Both the position numbers and the translations under genes were made by a program. Below are positions 26,752 through 35,822 of a DNA stretch of 52,434 nucleotides, piece after piece. Every line of letters begins with the position of its first letter. The stretch's first letter is position 1. The stretch comes from Methanospirillum sp. (GTDB taxonomy: Archaea > Halobacteriota > Methanomicrobia > Methanomicrobiales > Methanospirillaceae), in NCBI GenBank assembly GCA_012728895.1, contig JAAYEG010000009.1, positions 1 through 52,434 on the forward strand. The letters are read 5' to 3'. The notes below the pieces were generated by a model. It was not told the DNA's origin. It saw nothing but the letters and a program-made list of their open reading frames with translations, and ran no database searches.

Positions 26752-27259
26752 TGGCGTGGGTGGAGAGGATAAGGATTTCGTCGACGACCTCGTCCGCCGT
26801 CGCGCCGAAGACGAGGAGCGCCTCCCCCGCGACCAGCACCGCGTCGGGAACGCCGCCGGCGGAGGCGTGCGCGACCGCCCAGTCCATGGTGGAGATGCCG
26901 GGGGGCGTCCGCCGCGGGTCGACGACCGCGACCTCGCGCAGGTGGCTCTCGAGGTACCGCGCGACCTCCTCCAGGGGCCTGAGCGACGCGGCAGCCCTGA
27001 CCCCCGGTTCGAACCGCACCGCGGTCAGGACCGCCCTGGCGAGGTCCGGGGCCGCGCCGAACGCGGCCCGTCCCGCCGGTCGGACCGTCCCCCCTGAGAC
27101 GACGAGCCCCCCCGCGAGGGCGGCCACGTCGCCGGGTTCGCGGGCCCGGGGCGCGGCCTCGGCGAGGTTCGATCGGCCCGGGTCGACGAGCCGCGGGTCC
27201 GCCCGTCCGAGCCTCGCGGCGGCCCGGTCGAGGCGGTCCAGGAGTCCGGCGGGGTCCAT
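26744..27259 (-). CDS. Standalone ThiN-type thiamine-phosphate synthase domain protein
   Basis: The 171-residue protein resembles ThiN, the archaeal domain that joins the thiazole and pyrimidine phosphates to make thiamine phosphate. Matching features are the early SNLAEA(A)PRAREPGDVAA stretch, the central FGAAPDLARAVLTAVRFEP segment, and the late ASAGGVPDAVLVAGEALLVFG segment. In most archaea ThiN is fused to ThiD or to a DNA-binding domain (ThiR); neither is present here. It starts two bases after the AbrB-PhoU gene. It could be a free synthase or a thiamine-phosphate-binding remnant. Confidence 0.68.
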   Translation of the reverse strand: MDPAGLLDRLDRAAARLGRADPRLVDPGRSNLAEAAPRAREPGDVAALAGGLVVSGGTVRPAGRAAFGAAPDLARAVLTAVRFEPGVRAAASLRPLEEVARYLESHLREVAVVDPRRTPPGISTMDWAVAHASAGGVPDAVLVAGEALLVFGATADEVVDEILILSTHASI

Positions 27260-27261
27260 CG

Positions 27262-28269
27262 CTATCCCTTCCGCTCCACGACGTCGTTTATCACCATCTC
27301 GGCGATATCCCCCGAGTACTCGCCGAGGCGGCGGACCGACTCGACGATGTAGCCGAGCGAGACCGCCCTCCCGGTGGGCACCGAGAGGACGAGGGTGTTG
27401 ACGACCTCGCAGAGGGCGTCGGCGTCCCGGACCTCCTCGCGGGTCCGGTTCGCGAGCTGCATATCGTGGGAGAAGAGCGACGCGACCGCCCGGTCGAAGA
27501 CCCCGAGCGAGAGGGCGCTCGCCTCCCGGATCCGGTCGTCGATCCCGGGCTCGGGGGGGCGCCCGGCGAGGTCGAGGGCGTTCCGCGCGATCCTGACGGC
27601 GTGGTCCGCGATCCGCTCGATGATCCGGGCCACGATCGCGTACGAGATGGCGCCGGCCAGCGACTGGCCGGACCCGGCCAGGAGGGCCGTGTTCCGGGTG
27701 AGCATGTTCACCTGGCGCGCGACCAGCCACTGGAGCCGGTCGACGTCCCGGTCCTCCGCGATCACCTCGCCCGCGAGGCCCGGGTCGCGGTTCAGGACCG
27801 CGGCGATCGCGTCCTCGTGCATGGACCGCGCGATCACGTACATCCGCTTGAGCGTGTTCTCGAACGAGAGCTCGTTCGGGTTGAGGAGGTCCCGGATCCG
27901 GATCGTGGTGTCGGTCTCCTCCATCACCTCCTGCCCGATGGTCGTCTGGGTGAAGTCGCGGACCACCGTCCTGACGAACGGGGGCAGTCGCTTCCCGGAC
28001 CGGATCGCGATCTCGGTGTAGCCCGCGATATAGGTCCCGATCAGGGACCGGTACAGAAACGTCGGGCTGGAGCACGTGCTGACATCGAACTCCCTGGTCC
28101 GGCGGACCGTCTCGTCCGTCAGGTCCGGGGTGATCAGCAGGTTCCCGTCGGGCTGCGCGATCAGCCGGACCGGGTCGTTCTTGCCGATCTTCCGGGCCCG
28201 GGCCCACTCCTTGGGGAGCGTGATCGCGAGCGACGACCCGCCGGTCATCTGGACGCGCCGTATCTCCAT
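27262..28269 (-). CDS. Phosphate uptake regulator: AbrB-like plus PhoU domain
   Basis: The 335-residue protein begins with a swapped-hairpin AbrB/SpoVT-like DNA-binding domain (MEIRRVQMTGGSSLAITLPK onward, about residues 1-48), followed by two PhoU-type helical repeats (for example IIERIADHAVRIARNAL and RRLGEYSGDIAEMVIND). Such archaeal proteins are thought to couple phosphate sensing to transcription of the adjacent pst genes, which are divergent here across 129 bases. GAGGAGGT lies just before ATG 28269. Confidence 0.88.
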   Translation of the reverse strand: MEIRRVQMTGGSSLAITLPKEWARARKIGKNDPVRLIAQPDGNLLITPDLTDETVRRTREFDVSTCSSPTFLYRSLIGTYIAGYTEIAIRSGKRLPPFVRTVVRDFTQTTIGQEVMEETDTTIRIRDLLNPNELSFENTLKRMYVIARSMHEDAIAAVLNRDPGLAGEVIAEDRDVDRLQWLVARQVNMLTRNTALLAGSGQSLAGAISYAIVARIIERIADHAVRIARNALDLAGRPPEPGIDDRIREASALSLGVFDRAVASLFSHDMQLANRTREEVRDADALCEVVNTLVLSVPTGRAVSLGYIVESVRRLGEYSGDIAEMVINDVVERKG

Positions 28270-28299
28270 GAACCTCCTCTATCCGCATCCGCGCGCATC

Positions 28300-28310
28300 C
28301 TATTCAATAG
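28300..28310. promoter_or_regulatory. Palindrome CTATTCAATAG in the pst/regulator divergent gap
   Basis: A perfect 11-base palindrome (5-base arms around a central C) between the AbrB-PhoU regulator and pstS. Its minus-strand reading also lies at a plausible TATA distance from the regulator. It is a candidate operator for phosphate control; no experimental site is known to me for this family here. Confidence 0.35.
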
Positions 28311-28398
28311 TTCTCCCTGTTTCTCTATAGGTTCACGATACCTCCGTATTCTCCGTCGAATATCCATATGTACAGTCCGGGGCAAGGGATGCGAAAGC

Positions 28399-29280
28399 AT
28401 GCAATCCCATCGCAGCACCCTGTTCCTGCCCGGGCTGGCCGCCGTCGTGATCGGCGCCCTGCTCGTGGCGGGCTGCACCGGCACCGGCGAGACCGCGACT
28501 CCCGCGCCGACGGGCCCCCCGGGAGGCCCGGCCGGCAGGCTCTCGGTCACGGGCTCGACCACGGTCCTCCCGGTCGCCCAGGCCCTCGCCGAGCGCTACA
28601 TGGACCTCAATTCGGGCGCGGACATCCAGGTCTCCGGCGGCGGCTCCTCGGTCGGCATCGCCGCCGTCGGCGAGAAGACGGCGGAGATCGGCATGGCCTC
28701 GCGCGGGCTCAAGGACGCCGAGACGGCGAAGTACGCCGCCCTCGAGCCGGTCGCTATCGCCCGCGACGGGATCGCGGTTATCGTCCACCCGTCCAACGCG
28801 GTGGCGCACCTCACCCTCGACCAGGTCCGGGAGATCTACGCCGGGAACGTGACGAACTGGAAGGACGTCGGCGGCCAGGACCGGCAGATCGTGGCGATCG
28901 GCCGCGACTCGGCCTCGGGCACGCGCGAGTTCTTCACCGAGAAGGTGATGGGGACGACGAGCACCACGGCGACCATGCTCGAGAAGAACTCGAACGGCGC
29001 GATCCAGTCCTCGGTCGCCCCGAACCCGGGCGCGATCGGCTACGTCGGCCTCGGGTACCTGGACGCCACGGTCCGCGCGGTCCCACTCCAGGTCGACGGC
29101 ACGGCCGTCGAACCCTCGATCGAGACCGTGGCGGACGGCCGGTACCCGGTCGCCCGCGAGCTCTACTTCGTCACCAGCGGCGGGGCGACGGGCCTGGCGC
29201 AGGAGTTCATCGCCTTCGCGCTGAGCGGCGAGGGGCAGCAGATCGTGGAGAAGGAAGGCTTCATCCCGGTCGCGGCATAG
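28399..29280 (+). CDS. pstS: Phosphate ABC transporter substrate-binding lipoprotein
   Basis: A 293-residue binding protein with a lipobox (LLVAGC, cysteine near residue 28) and a short linker. The PstS fold is shown by the phosphate-contacting motifs VTGSTTVLPVAQALAE, SGGGSSVGI and GRDSASGTREFF, and by GAIGYVGLGYL. The frame stays open far upstream, but ATG 28399 begins the signal sequence. It is the first gene of a pstS-pstCA-pstB-phoU operon. Confidence 0.95.
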   Translation: MQSHRSTLFLPGLAAVVIGALLVAGCTGTGETATPAPTGPPGGPAGRLSVTGSTTVLPVAQALAERYMDLNSGADIQVSGGGSSVGIAAVGEKTAEIGMASRGLKDAETAKYAALEPVAIARDGIAVIVHPSNAVAHLTLDQVREIYAGNVTNWKDVGGQDRQIVAIGRDSASGTREFFTEKVMGTTSTTATMLEKNSNGAIQSSVAPNPGAIGYVGLGYLDATVRAVPLQVDGTAVEPSIETVADGRYPVARELYFVTSGGATGLAQEFIAFALSGEGQQIVEKEGFIPVAA

Positions 29281-29311
29281 GGCGGAGACCCTATCCAGGC
29301 TCTCCCTTTCC

Positions 29312-31264
29312 ATGCACCCGACCTCGACCGCCAGGCTCCCGGCCCCGGCGCGTGCCGGGCGGTCCCATCTCGAAGAGCACGCCATCAGGGCTCTCTGGCT
29401 CGCCTGCGCGCTCGTGGCCGTGCTCGCGGTCGGCTTCATCCTCGCCTTTCTCGTCGTCTACGGCCTGCCCGCGTTCGCCGAGATCGGGGTCCTCGAGGTC
29501 CTCCTCGGCGATTCCTGGAGCCCCACGGCGACCCCGCCCGCGTTCGGCATTCTCCCGCTGGCCGTCGGGACCCTCCTGGTCACCCTGGGGGCGATGCTCT
29601 TCGCCGTCCCCCTCTCGGTGGCGACAGCCATCTACCTGGGCGAGCTCGCCCCTCCCCGTGTCAGGAACCTGGTCAGGCCGGCGATCGAGCTCCTGGCCGG
29701 GATCCCCTCGGTCGTCTTCGGGTTCTTCGGCCTGATCGTGCTCGTCGAGTGGCTCCGCGTCTCGTTTGCCGTCCCCTCGGGCGAGTCCGTGCTGGCCGGC
29801 TCCCTCCTCCTCGGGGTTATGACCCTCCCGACGATCATCTCGGTCTCGGAGGACGCGATCTCCTCGGTGCCGCGCGAGTTCCGCGAGGGCTCCCTCGCCC
29901 TCGGGGCGACGCGGTGGCAGACGATCCGGCGGGTCGTCGTCCCGTCGGCCCTCCCCGGGGTCACGGCCGCGATCATCCTGGGCATGGGCCGCGCCATCGG
30001 CGAGACGATGGCCGTCATGATGGTCACGGGCAACGCCGCGGTCATTCCCTCCCCGATCACGGACGTCCTCTCCCCGGTCCGGACCCTGACCGGGACGCTC
30101 GGGATCGAGATGGGCGAGGTCGCGATCGGCTCGCTCCACTACCACGCCCTCTTCGCCGTGGCGACCGTGCTCCTGGTCATCACCCTCGCGGTCAACCTGG
30201 GGGCCTCCGCGATCCTCCGGCGGCTGAACGCCTCGGCCACTGGACGGGGCTCTCCCTCCCGGCTCGCGGCGGTCCTGGGCCGGCCCCGCGCCGGGATGGC
30301 CGTCCCCGTCCTCGCCGCGGTCCTTGCGGCCGCCGTCGCGCACTCGGTCGGCGGGCTCCTGCCCGCGCTCGCGGTCTTCGCGGCCGGCCTGCTCCTGCTG
30401 GCCGCCGTGCCGCGCCTCTCCCGCAACCAGGCCGAGAAGGCCGCGTTCCTCCTGCTCTACCTGGCCGTGGCGGCCGTGGTCGCGATCCTCGCGATCATCC
30501 TCCTCGACATCGTCTCGAAGGGGCTGCCGGCCCTCTCCTGGGAGTTCCTGACCGGGTCCCCCCGGGACCTCGGGCGCGCGGGCGGGATCTTCCCGGCGAT
30601 CGTGGGCACACTCTGCCTGGTCGCGGGCGCGATCGCGCTCGCGCTCCCGCTCGGGGTCGGGGCCGCGATCCACCTCGCCGAGTACCGGCGCGAGAACCGG
30701 CTCACCCGGCTCATCCGGAGCGGGGTCGACCTGTTGAACGGCACGCCCTCGATCGTCTTCGGGCTCTTCGGGTTCACCTTCTTCGTCCTCTACCTCGAGT
30801 TCGGGGTCTCGATGCTCGCCGGCCAGGTCACGCTCGGGCTGATGGTCCTCCCGACGATCATCCGGACCACGGAGGAGGCGCTCCGGCAGGTGCCGCAGGG
30901 GCTCCGCGAGGGCTCACTCGCGCTCGGGGCCACGCAGTGGCAGACGGTCCGCCGGGTCGTGCTCCCCCCGGCCGCGCCGGGGATCCTGACCGGGACCATC
31001 CTCTCGGTCGGGCGGGCCGCGGGCGAGACCGCGCCGATCCTTTTTACGGCCGCCGTCTTCTCGCAGCGCCACCTGCCGTCCTCGCTCCTGGACCCGGTGA
31101 TGGCCCTGCCGTACCACCTCTTCGTCCTGGCCACGAACGTCCCCGGGGCACAGCAGAACACCTACGGGACGGCCCTCGTGCTGATCCTGCTCGTCGGGGC
31201 CGTGTACGCGGTCACGATCGCCGTCCGCGCCCGGTACCGGGCCGCTGGGGGGGCTCCGGGATGA
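29312..31264 (+). CDS. pstCA: Fused phosphate ABC transporter permease PstC-PstA
   Basis: The 650-residue product carries two complete permease modules in one chain. Residues about 25-310 are PstC-like and residues about 370-640 PstA-like, each with its own cytoplasmic EAA loop: [20 protein letters not shown] in the first half and [20 protein letters not shown] in the second. Around residues 325-370 is a linker with additional hydrophobic stretches. PstC and PstA are normally separate genes of about 300 residues each. No stop or frameshift divides the halves. It overlaps pstB by four bases. Confidence 0.93.
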   Translation: MHPTSTARLPAPARAGRSHLEEHAIRALWLACALVAVLAVGFILAFLVVYGLPAFAEIGVLEVLLGDSWSPTATPPAFGILPLAVGTLLVTLGAMLFAVPLSVATAIYLGELAPPRVRNLVRPAIELLAGIPSVVFGFFGLIVLVEWLRVSFAVPSGESVLAGSLLLGVMTLPTIISVSEDAISSVPREFREGSLALGATRWQTIRRVVVPSALPGVTAAIILGMGRAIGETMAVMMVTGNAAVIPSPITDVLSPVRTLTGTLGIEMGEVAIGSLHYHALFAVATVLLVITLAVNLGASAILRRLNASATGRGSPSRLAAVLGRPRAGMAVPVLAAVLAAAVAHSVGGLLPALAVFAAGLLLLAAVPRLSRNQAEKAAFLLLYLAVAAVVAILAIILLDIVSKGLPALSWEFLTGSPRDLGRAGGIFPAIVGTLCLVAGAIALALPLGVGAAIHLAEYRRENRLTRLIRSGVDLLNGTPSIVFGLFGFTFFVLYLEFGVSMLAGQVTLGLMVLPTIIRTTEEALRQVPQGLREGSLALGATQWQTVRRVVLPPAAPGILTGTILSVGRAAGETAPILFTAAVFSQRHLPSSLLDPVMALPYHLFVLATNVPGAQQNTYGTALVLILLVGAVYAVTIAVRARYRAAGGAPG

Positions 31265-32034
31265 CGGGGACGCCCGCGCCCGGGACGATCATCGAGACCC
31301 GGGGGCTCGACCTCTGGTACGGGCCCTGCCAGGCGCTCAAAGAGATCACGATCCTGATCCCGGCGAACCGGGTCACGGCCCTGATCGGGCCGTCGGGCTG
31401 CGGCAAGTCGACCCTGCTCCGGTGCTTCAACCGGATGAACGACCTGGTCCCCGACTGCCGCGTCGCGGGGCTCGCCCTCTACCACGGCGCGGACATCAAC
31501 GCGCCGGGGTACGACGTGGTCGAGCTCCGGAAAAGGGTCGGCATGGTCTTCCAGAAGCCGAACCCGTTCCCGAAGTCGATCTACGAGAACGTCGCCTACG
31601 GCCCGCGGATCCACGGCGAGAGGGACCGGGCGACGCTCGACGCGGTCGTGGAGCGCTCGCTCCGGAGCGCCGCGCTCTGGGACGAGGTCGAGGACCGGCT
31701 GCAGGAGCCGGCGCTCGGGCTCTCGGGCGGGCAGCAGCAGCGGCTCTGCATCGCCCGGACGCTGGCGGTCGAGCCGGACGTGATCCTGATGGACGAGCCC
31801 TGCTCGGCCCTGGACCCGATCGCGACGGCGAAGATCGAGAACCTGATCGACGACCTGAAGAAGCGCTACACGGTGATCATCGTGACCCACAACATGCAGC
31901 AGGCGGCCCGCGTGAGCGAGTTCACCGGGTTCATGTACCTCGGCGAGCTGGTCGAGTACGGCGAGACCCTCCAGGTCTTCGAGCGCCCTGCGGAGCGGCT
32001 GACCGAGAACTACATCACGGGGAGGTTCGGATGA
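31261..32034 (+). CDS. pstB: Phosphate ABC transporter ATP-binding protein
   Basis: The 257-residue ATPase energises phosphate import. It has Walker [21 protein letters not shown] with the PstB-specific RMND, the Q-loop [16 protein letters not shown], signature [16 protein letters not shown], Walker [14 protein letters not shown] and the switch histidine in [15 protein letters not shown] 31261 overlaps the permease stop (ATGA); the longer upstream frame is a shadow. Confidence 0.97.
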   Translation: MTGTPAPGTIIETRGLDLWYGPCQALKEITILIPANRVTALIGPSGCGKSTLLRCFNRMNDLVPDCRVAGLALYHGADINAPGYDVVELRKRVGMVFQKPNPFPKSIYENVAYGPRIHGERDRATLDAVVERSLRSAALWDEVEDRLQEPALGLSGGQQQRLCIARTLAVEPDVILMDEPCSALDPIATAKIENLIDDLKKRYTVIIVTHNMQQAARVSEFTGFMYLGELVEYGETLQVFERPAERLTENYITGRFG

Positions 32035-32699
32035 CGGAGCGGTTCGAGGCGGAGCTGGCGAGCCTGCGCCAGGAGATCCGCGGGATGGGCCGGCTCGCGC
32101 AGGAGATGTACTGCGACGCGGTCCGGGCGCTGGGCGAGCGGGACGCCGCGCTGGCGGAGAGGGTGATCGCGCGAAAGGAGGGGCTCCGCGGGCAGCTCCA
32201 CCGGGCCGAGGACCACGCGTACCAGGTCCTCACCCTCTACCAGCCGGTGGCCCGGGACCTCCGGACGGTGGTGGCCTGCCTCAAGGTGGCGGCGGCGCTC
32301 GAGCGGATCGGCCGGTACGGCAAGGACATCGCGAAGGTCCAGGAGGCCCTCGCGGGCGAGGAGAACTCCCCGAACAGGGGGCACCTCGCGAGCCTGCTCT
32401 CGATCCCGGAGATGGCGCGGATGGCCGGCAGCATGATCGAGACGGCGCTCGCGGCCTTCGAGTCCGGGGACCTGGACCTGATCCGGGACTTCGAGGTGCG
32501 GGACGACGCGGTGGACGCCCTCGGGTACTCCATCTTCCGCGAGTGCGTGACCTACATGCTCGAGGACCCGGCGACGATCACGCGCGGGGCGCGCTACGTG
32601 ATGGTGGCCCGGTACGTGGAGCGGTCGGCCGACCACGCCTGCACGATCGCGGAGGCCGCGGTCTTCATGCAGACGGGCGAGCGGGTCGAGATCAAGTGA
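32031..32699 (+). CDS. phoU: Phosphate signalling complex protein PhoU
   Basis: A 222-residue PhoU with two three-helix repeats. Metal-binding type motifs are seen as [14 protein letters not shown] and [17 protein letters not shown]. PhoU restrains Pst transport when phosphate is plentiful. ATG 32031 overlaps the pstB stop (ATGA). Unlike the regulator at 27262 it has no DNA-binding domain. Confidence 0.94.
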   Translation: MTERFEAELASLRQEIRGMGRLAQEMYCDAVRALGERDAALAERVIARKEGLRGQLHRAEDHAYQVLTLYQPVARDLRTVVACLKVAAALERIGRYGKDIAKVQEALAGEENSPNRGHLASLLSIPEMARMAGSMIETALAAFESGDLDLIRDFEVRDDAVDALGYSIFRECVTYMLEDPATITRGARYVMVARYVERSADHACTIAEAAVFMQTGERVEIK

Positions 32700-32746
32700 G
32701 CCCCTCCGCAAGGGTTTTGCCGCTATCCGTCTCAGATCTCTGCTGC

Positions 32747-32818
32747 GCCCCAGTGGCTTAGAGGCATAGCGGCTGACTTGTAATCAGCAGGCCGCGCGTT
32801 CAAATCGCGCCTGGGGCT
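32747..32818 (+). tRNA. tRNA-Thr (anticodon TGT)
   Basis: A 72-base cloverleaf: acceptor GCCCCAG/CTGGGGC (32811-32817) with discriminator T at 32818, anticodon stem GCTGA/TCAGC around the loop CTTGTAA (anticodon TGT), and T arm GCGCG-TTCAAAT-CGCGC. No CCA is encoded and no intron is seen. It lies 47 bases after phoU. Confidence 0.95.
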
Positions 32819-32956
32819 TAGGGCTTAACAATCTCTTTTACCCCCCCATCTCTCCGGTGCCGGCCCGGTCTTCCCGCCCGGTCCAGGACGGCTCCCGCCC
32901 TCGCCCGGGCAGTCCGGATCCGGTGGACGGTTTTTTATCGCCCTCTTCCAGGCGCC

Positions 32957-33058
32957 GTGACCGGACCGCGCGGGCGCCGGATGTCCCGGCTCTGCGGAGC
33001 CGAGATCGACCCGGCAGAGGTCGCGGCAGGGCTGCGGGCGCTCGTCGCGGCGGGCTGA
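32957..33058 (+). CDS. Possible 33-residue small ORF
   Basis: GTG 32957 opens a frame of 33 codons whose C-terminal part, GAEIDPAEVAAGLRALVAAG, looks like an amphipathic helix. A TATA-like TTTTTTATC at about 32930-32938 would start transcription right at this GTG. There is no independent support. It may be a real leaderless small protein, a gene remnant, or chance in GC-rich DNA. Confidence 0.25.
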   Translation: MTGPRGRRMSRLCGAEIDPAEVAAGLRALVAAG

Positions 33059-33071
33059 CGCGGCCGGCGGG

Positions 33072-33077
33072 AAAAAA
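33072..33077 (-). terminator. Poly-T terminator of the NHL/PKD/CBM gene
   Basis: Six T residues on the minus strand five bases past the stop codon at 33082-33084. Confidence 0.45.
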
Positions 33078-33081
33078 GGTG

Positions 33082-35076
33082 TCAGAGGTGGTTGAAGAGC
33101 CAGGTGACGTCGGCGAAGTCGATCCGGCCGTTCTCGTTGTAGTCGAAGAGGCCCACCGGCTCGTGGTCGGCAATCCACGACATCTGGGTGAAGTAGAGCA
33201 CCACGTCGGCGAAGTCCGGCCGGTCGTTGCCGTTGACGTCGTCGTACAGCCCGTCGCCGTCGGTGTCCGTCGGCACGAGGGGCGGGGCGTCGGGTACGGC
33301 CCGGATCCCCACCACCGCACTCGATGGATCCAGGGTGAAATAGTCAAAGTCGAGCTCGGGTGGGTCGAAGTTCCTCTCATGGTGGATGAAGGTGAGCGTG
33401 GACATGCCCGGCGGGAGCTCGACCGTGGTATTGACCCAGGAGAAACCGAGGCTCGAGGCCCTGACGGTCAGGGTCGTCGTCGTCACGCCGTTGACCTGAA
33501 CGTCGATGGACCTGCCCGCGCGGGTGGCTTTCACGCGTAGGGCGAGCGGATACGTACAGTTCGTCGGGTAGGCGTTCTGCGCGCTCCTGGTGTTTCCGAC
33601 CGTGTAGCGTGTCCATTCACCCTCGCGGGTGTCGGTGACCGCGTACCGGTCGTCGCCCGGGAGCGCGACGATGTCTACATCGTCGATCAGGTTGTAGGCA
33701 CCCCCCGAGTTACCGTGGGTCGTGTCATGGTACCCGGATTGGTCGAAGTCCTCGGCCTCGTACCGCATCAGACCGTTCCAGAGCGGCAGGACGCTGATGA
33801 AGTCCGTCTTCGTGATCTCCTGGTGGACATCCATGACCGTGCGCACGTCGAGAGAGACCGAGTACGTCCCGATCCCCGCGTACTCATGGGTCGGGTTCTG
33901 CAATCCGGAGTAGGTATTGTCGCCGAAGGCCCATTGCCATTGGACTGGGTTCGCGCCGCCCGATGTGTCCGTGAACTGCACCGTGAGCGGAGCGTATCCC
34001 TTCCGCGGAACGGCGTTGAACTCCGGATGGGGGGTTGACGAGTACTTCACCACCCGGTTGTTTCCGGTGTCCGCCACGTAGATGTTCCCCTCTCCGTCCA
34101 CCGCGATCCCCGTCGGGTTGTTGAACTGCCCGTCGCCCGAGCCGTACCCCCCGAACTCGGTGTAATAGTCGCCGTTCTCCCTGAAGACCTGGACACGGTT
34201 GTTGCCCGAGTCGGTGACGAACAGGAAATCCCTGCTGTACGCGATGCCGGTGGGCCTGTTGAACCGGCCCGCGCTCGAGCCGTAGCCTCCCACCACCTGG
34301 ATCCAGTCGCCGATGTGGACGGTGTCCCAGTGGTCGTCCCGGTACATGGAGATGTTCTGGTACCGGTGGTTGTTCGTATCGACGACGTAGACGAGGTGCA
34401 TCCACTCGTTGTCGAGGACCACGTCGTGCCAGTTGTAGAGAAATACGGACCTCACGGCGAGACCGCTCGGCTGCAGAAACTGTCCGGGCGCGGAGCCGGA
34501 CACGCCCCAGGTGATGTTGGGCTTGAGGTTCAGATAGGCATTGGGCCAGAGGCAGAGCTGGTTCTGTCCCCGATCGGAGACGAGCCACCAGTCCCCCCGC
34601 TCATCGGTGATGTGCTCGCGATCGTACCATTGGACGATTCCATACGGGGAAGTGTATCCCGACCCCTGGTAGATGCCCGCCCACGGGGTGTAATCCCCCT
34701 CGTACCAAAACGAGCACCACTGGACCCGGTCGTTTGCGCTGTCGACGATCTTCGCTTGATCCTTCCCGACTGATGGGTATGCTTCGACGGAGATGCCGAT
34801 GGGTGACTTGAACTGGCCGGCACCCACCCCCCATGTGCCCCACGTCCTGAGGAACCTGCCATCGGTGGTAAACCGCTGGACACGGTTGTTCCCCGTGTCG
34901 GTGACGTAGACGTATCCCTCGCTGCTCACCGCGACTCCCGTGGGAGCTTTGAACTGGCCGACACCCGAACCGAAGGTGCCCCAGCTCCGCTCGTAGACGA
35001 ACTCTCCTGCGCCCACCGCACCCTGCACCCCGGCGAAGAGGAGGAGCAGGACCAGGACTCCGTAGATCGGCTTCAT
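33082..35076 (-). CDS. Secreted NHL-repeat / PKD / CBM-like / dockerin-like surface protein
   Basis: The 664-residue protein has a signal peptide (residues 1-23, MKPIYGVLVLLLLFAGVQGA). NHL repeats follow to about residue 340 (APTGVAVSSEGYVYVTDTGNNRVQRF-type units, cut here to GYVYVTDTGNNRVQRF), forming a beta-propeller. A PKD domain spans about 345-425 (WQWAFGDNTYSGLQNPTHEY), then a CBM6-like module about 435-585 (YEAEDFDQSGYHDTTHGNSG), and a dockerin-like pair of calcium loops at the end (DTDGDGLYDDVNGNDRPDFAD and FDYNENGRIDFADV, cut to DTDGDGLYDD). Alternative upstream starts such as ATG 35103 are excluded because a TATA-like TATAATAT (35114-35123) predicts initiation near 35092. Probably a surface adhesin or scaffold component. 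Confidence 0.88.
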   Translation of the reverse strand: MKPIYGVLVLLLLFAGVQGAVGAGEFVYERSWGTFGSGVGQFKAPTGVAVSSEGYVYVTDTGNNRVQRFTTDGRFLRTWGTWGVGAGQFKSPIGISVEAYPSVGKDQAKIVDSANDRVQWCSFWYEGDYTPWAGIYQGSGYTSPYGIVQWYDREHITDERGDWWLVSDRGQNQLCLWPNAYLNLKPNITWGVSGSAPGQFLQPSGLAVRSVFLYNWHDVVLDNEWMHLVYVVDTNNHRYQNISMYRDDHWDTVHIGDWIQVVGGYGSSAGRFNRPTGIAYSRDFLFVTDSGNNRVQVFRENGDYYTEFGGYGSGDGQFNNPTGIAVDGEGNIYVADTGNNRVVKYSSTPHPEFNAVPRKGYAPLTVQFTDTSGGANPVQWQWAFGDNTYSGLQNPTHEYAGIGTYSVSLDVRTVMDVHQEITKTDFISVLPLWNGLMRYEAEDFDQSGYHDTTHGNSGGAYNLIDDVDIVALPGDDRYAVTDTREGEWTRYTVGNTRSAQNAYPTNCTYPLALRVKATRAGRSIDVQVNGVTTTTLTVRASSLGFSWVNTTVELPPGMSTLTFIHHERNFDPPELDFDYFTLDPSSAVVGIRAVPDAPPLVPTDTDGDGLYDDVNGNDRPDFADVVLYFTQMSWIADHEPVGLFDYNENGRIDFADVTWLFNHL

Positions 35077-35113
35077 TTCGGTCACACCCGAATGGGCGTC
35101 CATTGCTTTCTGA

Positions 35114-35123
35114 AATATTATAC
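35114..35123 (-). promoter_or_regulatory. TATA box for the NHL/PKD/CBM gene
   Basis: GGTATAATAT on the minus strand about 38 bases before ATG 35076. It fixes the start codon choice, because the in-frame ATG at 35103 would lie upstream of the predicted transcript start. Confidence 0.55.
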
Positions 35124-35176
35124 CTTGTGAAACGCTCGCGGCGGAATGCCGGGGCCGCGCGGAAAAAGGGGGGGGT

Positions 35177-35410
35177 CTAGAGGTGGTTGAAGAGCCAGAC
35201 GACGTCGGCAAAATCGATCCGGCCGTTGCCGTTGTAATCGAACGCCGGCACCGGCTCGTTCGCCGCGATCCAGGCCATCTGGTTGAAGTAGAGCACCACG
35301 TCCGCGAAGTCGGCCCGGCCGTCGCGCCTGACATCCCGACAGCCGGATCGGCACCGGACCGGGTCGATCACCCGCCCGACAGTCGCGGCCTGCGTCCGGA
35401 CTCGTCGCAT
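35177..35410 (-). pseudogene. Orphan dockerin-like C-terminal fragment
   Basis: A 77-codon frame whose last ~50 residues (ADFADVVLYFNQMAWIAANE through GRIDFADVVWLFNHL) closely match the C-terminus of the adjacent NHL gene, including the second calcium-loop sequence FDYNGNGRIDFAD. The first loop is degraded, and the N-terminal ~27 residues look unrelated and Arg/Cys-rich. No signal peptide is present, so a functional exported protein is unlikely. It is probably the surviving tail of a second surface gene. A short T-run follows at 35163-35167. Confidence 0.6.
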
Positions 35411-35480
35411 TGATTAATCCATTTTTACAGCCATACACTCACTATCCAGGCGACCCTGACTTCGCTCCACCCCTGAAGTC

Positions 35481-35822
35481 ATGGACAAACACACCACCAT
35501 CGCCGGCATCGTGGCCGGCGGGATCGCCGTCACCGCAGGTGGCGGCGTCACCATCGTCGCCGAGGGCTGGCAGCAGTCCGTCCTCGTCGCGCTGGCTGTC
35601 GGAGCCGCGTTCGGCCTCGGCACCTGGAGCGCCGACCGCCGGGTATCCGCGGTCGTCGCGGTCGTCCGCTCGTTCTGCGAGGAAGTCGCCACGTACTACG
35701 TGGCCAGGCAGGATGGCGAGATCACGGACGCAGAGGCCCGCGAGATCGCCTCGCGCGTCGGCCGGCTCGTAGCGGACCTCGAAGCCCTGGCCCTCGAGCT
35801 CTGCCGGCGGGACCCCGGATGA
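35481..35822 (+). CDS. Small holin-like membrane protein
   Basis: The 113-residue protein has two predicted transmembrane segments (about residues 7-26 and 32-50) joined by a tight turn, then a charged helical tail. The tail contains DGEITDAEAREIASRVGRLV, which resembles the DGxxTxxEA tails of virus-encoded holin-like proteins. It overlaps the next gene by four bases (ATGA), so the two are coupled. I cannot name a family; a viral origin is an inference from fold pattern and partner. Confidence 0.6.
   Translation: MDKHTTIAGIVAGGIAVTAGGGVTIVAEGWQQSVLVALAVGAAFGLGTWSADRRVSAVVAVVRSFCEEVATYYVARQDGEITDAEAREIASRVGRLVADLEALALELCRRDPG

Noticed and set aside
35103-35334. N-terminal extension of the NHL protein
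   Set aside because: It would lie upstream of the TATA box and overlaps the orphan dockerin fragment in another frame; the signal peptide begins at ATG 35076.
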